From positions 133,449-143,524 of the forward strand of contig NW_019091401.1 in NCBI RefSeq assembly GCF_001949145.1: DNA of 10,076 nucleotides. Direction: 5' to 3'. Of the stretch, positions 1-10,076 are shown piece after piece (positions within the stretch are counted from its first letter, which is position 1; each line of letters starts with the position of its first letter). Source of the stretch: Acanthaster planci (Eukaryota; Echinodermata; Asteroidea; Valvatida; Acanthasteridae). The position numbers were made by a program, and so were the translations under genes. Under the pieces are notes generated by a model. The model saw only the letters and a list, made by a program, of their open reading frames with translations, was not told the DNA's origin and did not search any database.

Positions 1-99
1 ATCGCGGCCTTGTCTAGTAGGCCACAAAAATGACAAACTCCCCAAAAATTACGCTGCAGAACAGGCTCACTTCTTTTTCCTGTCTATGACAGCAATTAC
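1..99 (-). other. Start of GTPBP1-like intron 5
   Basis: The intron begins with GTAATTGC just after exon 5 and runs off the window. No continuation of the G domain (expected next: a V-[GS]-x-N-x-G-I segment, then G4) can be read in these 99 bases in any frame, so they are intronic. Confidence 0.85.
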
Positions 100-4959
<4,860 letters not shown>

Positions 4960-5020
4960 CTGAACAGAAGAGAGCAGATTACTGGGAGGAAAAAAATCAC
5001 TTGATCAGATCAATTCCCGG

Positions 5021-5043
5021 ATAATTCTTGATAATTCTTGATA
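5021..5043. repeat. Tandem duplication, 10-nt unit ATAATTCTTG, 2.3 copies
   Basis: Two exact adjacent copies of ATAATTCTTG are followed by ATA. A short replication-slippage repeat about 60 nt upstream of the first exon's acceptor. Confidence 0.8.
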
Positions 5044-5424
5044 CTGGCAAAGACAGCTCTTTAGAGTCTCTGAGCTCATGTTGTCAACAGGGCTCTTCTC
5101 TTTCCCTATTAAACATAACAGTAATAATGGAAATACTGTGTTCAAATGCACTTTCCAGTGGTTAATTAACCCTCCTGTACAAACATCCATTCTAGAAAAA
5201 GTTGTTGTCTCAGACAGAAATCAGTCAAGTGAGCGCTCTTCAACAGTTTAGAGTCACCTTGCCTGCATAGAGCATATAACATAATTGATTGGCTGTGACT
5301 GTTGGTAGCTGTGCTTTGGCTGTGACCTGCTTAATTGTCTCTTGACTGAATCTGACTGGTCACAGCATCAACCAGAATTAGGACTTGACTATGGGACTAG
5401 CTTGTGTATAAAGTGAAGTGGGGG

Positions 5425-5447
5425 AAGTGAAAGGAATTTTTGACTGT
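5425..5447 (+). repeat. Dispersed repeat, copy 1
   Basis: This 23-nt segment matches 7455-7477 at 22 of 23 positions in the same orientation. Its core is AAGGAATTTTTGACTGT. Flanks share only an AAAGTG-rich lead-in, so it may be a conserved piece of an older repeat. Confidence 0.65.
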
Positions 5448-7454
5448 GATTTATACAACTGAAATGGGTTACTTAAAACTTGATACAAAATACAAGTGTA
5501 CCTGTACACCACTTAAATTCCAAGATATTAAAATTACAAATTCAAATCAGAACTACATCCACAGGTCATCACTAAATAGAAGTGTTGAGTAAGATTCAAT
5601 TAAACAATGGCTATAAAATAAACAGTTATCTGAAAGGTCAAGCTGTGGCTCTCCTCAAGTGGCAGGTTATTCAATGAACCTCTACATGTAGCTGGACCAA
5701 AAGACGGCCCAATTTCCTTTGGTCAGCACTGAACTTCATCACTGCACAAAGAACTAGGAAATGAAATGCAAAAAATAAACGCTCCCAACCAATATGGCTC
5801 TTTTCAAGCGATGATGGAGGTGCTCCTGCTTGAGGCAGATACACCTGTAGGTATAGGAAAGTGTATTCAATAGCCTGATTTGATGGAAGCTCTACTCAAG
5901 GTGGTTGGGTGATTAAGAATAAGGCCATTCTTCTGAACGGAACCCCAGACCTACATGTACCCAGTACTGAGGGTTCACTCATGTAATTGATCGTACATGC
6001 TACATGTACATACCAGCTACAGAACAGATGTACACCCTCTGTACATGTACGGTATCATACATGCATACATACTGGACCACACTTGAAAGAGTAAACAGAA
6101 AAGCAGCCAAAACAACCAAAATACAGAAAACCTGTTGCTAGACATTTCAACCACCCTGGCCATTCCCTGATACACCAGTGCACAGGCTGATCTTTGATAA
6201 GGGCACAAAAGGCCAGGCTGGAAGAAGGAAGTAAATGTATGAAACATGGTCCATGAACCAAACAGCCCTGACCAAGCCCAAGGGATTGTGGTTTCTTGTC
6301 TGTCAGGATTAGCCTGTGATTCACCACTTAAACTTTGTTTAAGTGCTCCCCAAATTTCTTAGGACCCTTTTGAGAGGGCATAGGGCTGACACAGTATGTC
6401 TGTCTGCATTGCACCTGGTGATGCAGTTGCTGTGATAAAAGCTTACTAGCTGCACATCTTTGGCATGCAGGTTAGTCATTAACCCTGATCATGTGTCACA
6501 ATATGAAATAACAAACATAAGTGACAGGTAAATCCTGCTGAATCGCAACAGCATTTTACAACCCAGTTATAAAGTTCTAAACTTGTTTAGGTTGCTACAT
6601 GTATATCAGCAATGTCCAAACAACCCCAAGTTCAGGCACAACGCCACAGCTACCCACCAATTACCAAAAGAAAATAAGACAACTTGCCAAAGATCATTTC
6701 TTTGACTTCAACTTTTTTTTAGACAAGTCCACGTGAGACAATGACACAAGTCTTGGTACTCGTAACAACTTCAAAAATGTATCATGTAAGATCAACTTTG
6801 ACACAATCCAAGTTTTGATCCTTGATGAAGAAATTAAAATATGTGATTTAAAACATCATGTAAATCATCTTTTTTTTTTTAAAGAGAGCTGAAACATCAA
6901 AAAAGACTCATCTGAAGCTAACCAGAATTACAAGCACAACAGATGCTAGAGTTTTAGAAAACACAGAAAATGCAATCATAAATCTTTGTATCTACAAGTC
7001 CAATGTGATTGATGTTGTAGTTAACCTTTATTTACCCTGAATAGGGGTCTGCGCATGGCAGTTAGTGACTGCAAAATGGTTGTGATAGACCCATATGCTG
7101 TAGTTTTGGTATTGGTGTTTTGTTTGGCTGGAAACCTTCATGCATCATCCCCAATCCATTTTTCTGTGCTCCATAGTTTAAGCTTTGGAGAGGTCATCTA
7201 GCCCTCTAGAAAGTCATTATGTCCAGGCTCTACTTTCTTAAGACCTCTTTTGTGGGTATTGGTTATTACTGCAGTAACTGCAGGGGTAATTTTGCATAAC
7301 CTTTGTGATAGGACAAACATTGACCTATAGCATGTCTTCTCCCTCCTCACAATGCTAACTTGCTCTAACAATAACAGGAACTCAGCCCAGTGGAACTTGT
7401 GACTTTTTGAAGGGTCCAGGAGGGTTAGGGTATTAATTTGTACTGGGGCAAATA

Positions 7455-7477
7455 AAGTGGAAGGAATTTTTGACTGT
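7455..7477 (+). repeat. Dispersed repeat, copy 2
   Basis: The partner of 5425-5447, with one difference (AAGTGG instead of AAGTGA before the shared core). It lies about 2 kb away in the same orientation. Confidence 0.65.
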
Positions 7478-8043
7478 TACAGCAAAAGGAAGGTTAATAT
7501 AAACTGACTGCATACATTTCACTGTGAAAGATTCTTAAACATGGACCAATGACTTACTCATGGAACTCTGTTATCAGATAATCTAGATTATTGAATGCAA
7601 AGAAAAACGAAAATGTAGAATCATCCTAAGTAACCTTTTTACTCCAACTATAACCTTTCACCTGAAACAATTACTGTACATAGCAAGGTGCACACGTAAC
7701 AACAAAAGTGGACCTGGGAACATGAATGGGTGGCGTATGACTGTCTACCACTAATCCCAACTGTCATCAAGTGCTGAATACATGTATTTACAAGAGTTGG
7801 CTCAAATCATGAGCAACAGCACACAGGCATGATACATATTTTAAATTTATTTAGACAAAACACACGAAAAAGATGAACAAAAAACATTGACTTTATTTAT
7901 AATCATTACTTTTCAGTCACGTCAGTGGGTCCCTACAGAGGTTTTAAATACAATTAGGCAAAGTTAGAACTTAAGGGCTTCAATCTGTATCACAAGGATA
8001 CGTCAGGCTAGAGTAAGCCTTCTGTCCATTCATTCTAACTAAA

Positions 8044-8353
8044 TTAACCCTAACTGCCAAGCATATTGTTTGGCTTACACTACACAGTACTACAAAATAC
8101 TAAGTAGTAGTCTGAGCCCTAAGGACCTAGTGCTACAGATTACTACTTCTGGCTAGGTTACTTGCATTGTTACTTGTACAGAGAATAAAGCCATGCATTC
8201 ATTGTGCCACAGCACTGTAAGGTACGTTGTCTTATCTATTGTATCTTATGGCTTCACAGAACAATAAAGTCATGTCCTCTTACAAGCGACAGCACTCAGT
8301 ACTACATTTTACTACAAGTAGTAATTTGTAGTATTATGTAGGGTTACGGTTAA
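8044..8353. mobile_element. Non-autonomous DNA transposon (MITE), piggyBac-like TTAA ends
   Basis: The left end begins TTAACCCTAAC (8044-8054) and the right end finishes GTTACGGTTAA (8343-8353), reverse complements with one mismatch. A 24-nt segment (8055-8078), itself able to fold (GCCAA...TTGGC), interrupts the left arm. Once it is set aside, 35 nt of the left arm (8044-8054 plus 8079-8102) match the right arm (8319-8353, reverse complement) at 30 of 35 positions. Similarity continues inward in shorter blocks (GTAGTA..CTGAG). TTAA at both ends followed by CCCT or CCGT is the usual look of piggyBac-superfamily termini, where TTAA is the duplicated target. At 310 bp with no coding frame it would depend on a transposase encoded elsewhere. 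The inverted-repeat structure is well supported; the family assignment is inference. Confidence 0.7.
8055..8078. repeat. Hairpin-forming insert within the left terminal repeat of the MITE
   Basis: These 24 nt have no counterpart in the right arm. They contain GCCAA and TTGGC about 9 nt apart, so they can fold. They could be an insertion in the left arm or a segment lost from the right arm. Confidence 0.5.
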
Positions 8354-10076
8354 AATGACAACAAACAGCCTCAACAGCACCAGCAATGCATAACCTCTAT
8401 TGTTATTACAGTTATTTCTTCTAATCCTTGCCTCTGGAGGATTTTTAAGGGAAGTAAAGTCCAGCACAACAATGTTCTAGACCAAGTTCACTGTCCCAGG
8501 CTAATTGTCTGCTGCCAATGGCTCAAACTTTGGTCATCATTTAAAATTTGTCAGTTGGTGTCAATTAGAAATTTCCCAAATAAACTCACCAAAAGATCAA
8601 AGTGGCGTTCTTACAGTTGATAAACTTGAAGTTCAAAACAACCGTTGAATAGCAGAGAGCAAAAGTGTATCAGGACTGTGATGTCAACTTCAGAATTCAG
8701 TCTGAACAATCACTGAAGGCAGGGTACCACTGGAGTTGTTTCGTTGTTAGTTCCAATAAATTCTTCCAAAATAGGCCTACTCCATCAAATCAGCATCACA
8801 TCATGCCCATGTCAACTGCAGCTCAAGGCCATGACCAGGATGACATATCTACACCTTCAAACACTCATTGTGGTGAGACCATGGAGGTACTGGCACCATG
8901 AACACAGTGTACTATTACGAGGCAAAGCAAATGTAACAGCATAAATCTGTCAACAAACAGACTGGCAGAAAATGTGGTAACTAGTATTCAGAACAAACTA
9001 AAATTTAAAAAAAGTAAAAATACCTAATGTGCACCGTTAACTTAATTTGGTTGCGCTATGTCCGTGATAATCTGGCTTTCGGTAACAGAAGCATCATCGG
9101 TTTGAGCCTTAAACTGTCATCGAAGTCTCCTATATCTATCCATCAGATGATGCAACTCATTGAAACAATCAACATGCCCGGGGACAGGTCGTAATTGGAA
9201 GGATATTCCGGTGAGTAAACGCAGGAAAGAGTGACTTTTTGAGCCAGATTGTGCAGCTCTCTGTACTGTTGTGTGAACGTGCAATACTTGGCAATATCAA
9301 AAGATCCATTGAACCTCAGGAGGGAAACCTGTATCCTCACAGTTGGTGTTGTAAGAATCTTCTTGAAAATGAAAAGCAAGTTAATATTTGATACCCATGA
9401 AATGATTTTCTCGTAGTTTTATAATTCTTTGGGTTTTTTGAAAATGCTGTAGAAATCTATGATATTTTATTACATTCGAGATTTATTTTTGCGAGTTTAT
9501 TCCCCCTCCTTTCAATTAATGGTACGGCCTTCTGTGATTTTAAAAGGTCAACTCATGGAGGCGCTATGACATATTCATAAGGTTTTCAAATCACGGCTTC
9601 GTTCTGTTTCAGCTTTGTCTCTGAAAATTAAACTCCCTTAAGCTTTAACGTTCAAACAAAATGAATCTTAATCCAACCCTGTGATCGATGGTGTACAATT
9701 TAATGCTTCTTAAGCAGAGTATGACGTGTTTTATTTAATTGAAACTGCAAAGTTCGGGGAGTTTTAAAAATCATACTAGGCCAAAAGGTTAAACCCAGAT
9801 TTGAAAAACACTAAGCGCAACTAGGGGAGGTACGGTAATGATGAAGAGTTGTGTAATACGCAGAACTAAATGAATTGGAACCTTGGCCACATTCTAGTTT
9901 GTTTTTCACAAGCATGTGAAATTTCCGACCTTTATTTGATATTCAGTCCTTTAAATGATGTACGTTTATGTGCAAATACAACGGTAAATTCAGAAAGGCT
10001 GCGCAATTTCTGCAGTTTAGGGGTACAGTTCTCATACAGAAATAACATACTGCACATAATCTATTCCAAAGTAGTA
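8354..10076. other. Non-coding region to the right edge
   Basis: About 1.7 kb of mostly AT-rich sequence. The only item of note is an unidentified open frame on the minus strand (9143-9379), overlapped on the plus strand by a consensus donor-like site (CCG|GTGAGTAA near 9210). Nothing else, including tRNA-like or promoter-like signals, could be supported. Confidence 0.6.
9143..9379 (-). CDS. Unidentified open frame, possible exon (low confidence)
   Basis: The frame is open from about 9418 down to a TGA at about 9143. On this strand a pyrimidine-rich tract ending TTTTCAAG could serve as a 3' splice site just before KILTTPTVRIQVSLLRF. The following roughly 55 residues have a mixed, protein-like composition (QQYRELHNLAQKVTLSC is one stretch), and the local GC is visibly higher than in the flanks. 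I do not recognise the protein. There is no ATG at its beginning, no clear donor within it, and no nearby AATAAA downstream. It could be the last exon of an upstream minus-strand gene, or chance: a frame this long is expected a few times in 10 kb of such sequence. Confidence 0.2.
   Translation of the reverse strand: MLFIFKKILTTPTVRIQVSLLRFNGSFDIAKYCTFTQQYRELHNLAQKVTLSCVYSPEYPSNYDLSPGMLIVSMSCII

Larger units (their letters stand above)
4960..8043. other. Non-coding region upstream of the GTPBP1-like exons
   Basis: About 3.1 kb without a supportable gene. It is either the first intron of the GTPase gene, if a 5' untranslated or short coding exon lies to the right, or its 5' flank. The longer open frames (for example near 6055-6327, minus) are low-complexity or unlike any protein and lack splice support. 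There is a 10-nt tandem duplication at 5021-5043, a dispersed repeat copy at 5425-5447 and another at 7455-7477, and long T runs near 6712 and 6871. No CpG-rich promoter stands out. Confidence 0.7.

Noticed and set aside
5612-5622. TATAAAATA on the plus strand, TATA-box-like
   Set aside because: No coding exon or other promoter signal follows on either strand, and such words are frequent by chance at this base composition.
6017-6327. Two overlapping minus-strand open frames with Cys/Phe/Trp-rich segments
   Set aside because: Composition reflects reading of repeats rich in AAACAAAA and ACATGTA on the other strand; no protein similarity and no exon signals.
7021-7497. TTAACCTT ... AAGGTTAA pair that could bound another TTAA element
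   Set aside because: Only eight bases pair, the arms do not align further in, and such short words are common in AT-rich DNA.
8665-8901. Plus-strand open frame of 78 codons
   Set aside because: Starts at a TTG/GTG-like or weak context, shows no conserved motif, has no splice support, and its length is within chance expectation.
9138-9219. Plus-strand exon ending at CCG|GTGAGTAA
   Set aside because: The donor is good, but ATG-initiated frames leading to it stop within about 16 codons and no acceptor or partner exon can be seen; kept only as part of the finding on this region.

Overview
This looks like a stretch of animal nuclear genome, with intron-split coding sequence, long AT-rich non-coding DNA and no bacterial gene organisation. 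The only gene I can support with confidence is the 5' part of a GTPBP1-type translational GTPase on the minus strand. An invertebrate is likely; a lancelet (Branchiostoma-like) genome is my best guess. It rests on introns of about 0.5-2 kb, closeness to vertebrate GTPBP1, and strong excess of the palindrome-centred word ACATGTA. A mollusc or other invertebrate is not excluded.

Layout, in transcript order (right to left). Five exons join with canonical GT..AG introns and fully compatible phases: 4769-4959, 2729-2837, 1587-1770, 744-952 and 100-239. Intron phases are 0, 1, 2, 1, and the last exon leaves in phase 0. From the ATG at 4931-4933 they give 807 nt, or 269 codons without a stop. These cover the variable N-terminus, the family-specific N-terminal domain, the P-loop (G1), the G2/switch I region and the DLAGH (G3) motif. 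The TKxD (G4) motif, the rest of the G domain and the beta-barrel domains lie beyond the left edge. A non-coding or short coding first exon may lie to the right of 4959.

The right half (4960 to 10076) has no gene I can defend. It probably holds the 5' flank or a first intron of the GTPase gene. It contains a well-formed 310-bp inverted-repeat element at 8044-8353 with TTAA ends and interrupted terminal repeats of about 35 bp, best read as a piggyBac-like MITE. A second, older-looking candidate with nearly the same terminal 11-mer sits in intron 1 (3823-4449). A dispersed 23-nt repeat pair, a strong intronic hairpin, and one unidentified open frame (about 9143-9379, minus) are the other points of note. 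I found no RNA gene, CRISPR array, or viral or toxin gene.
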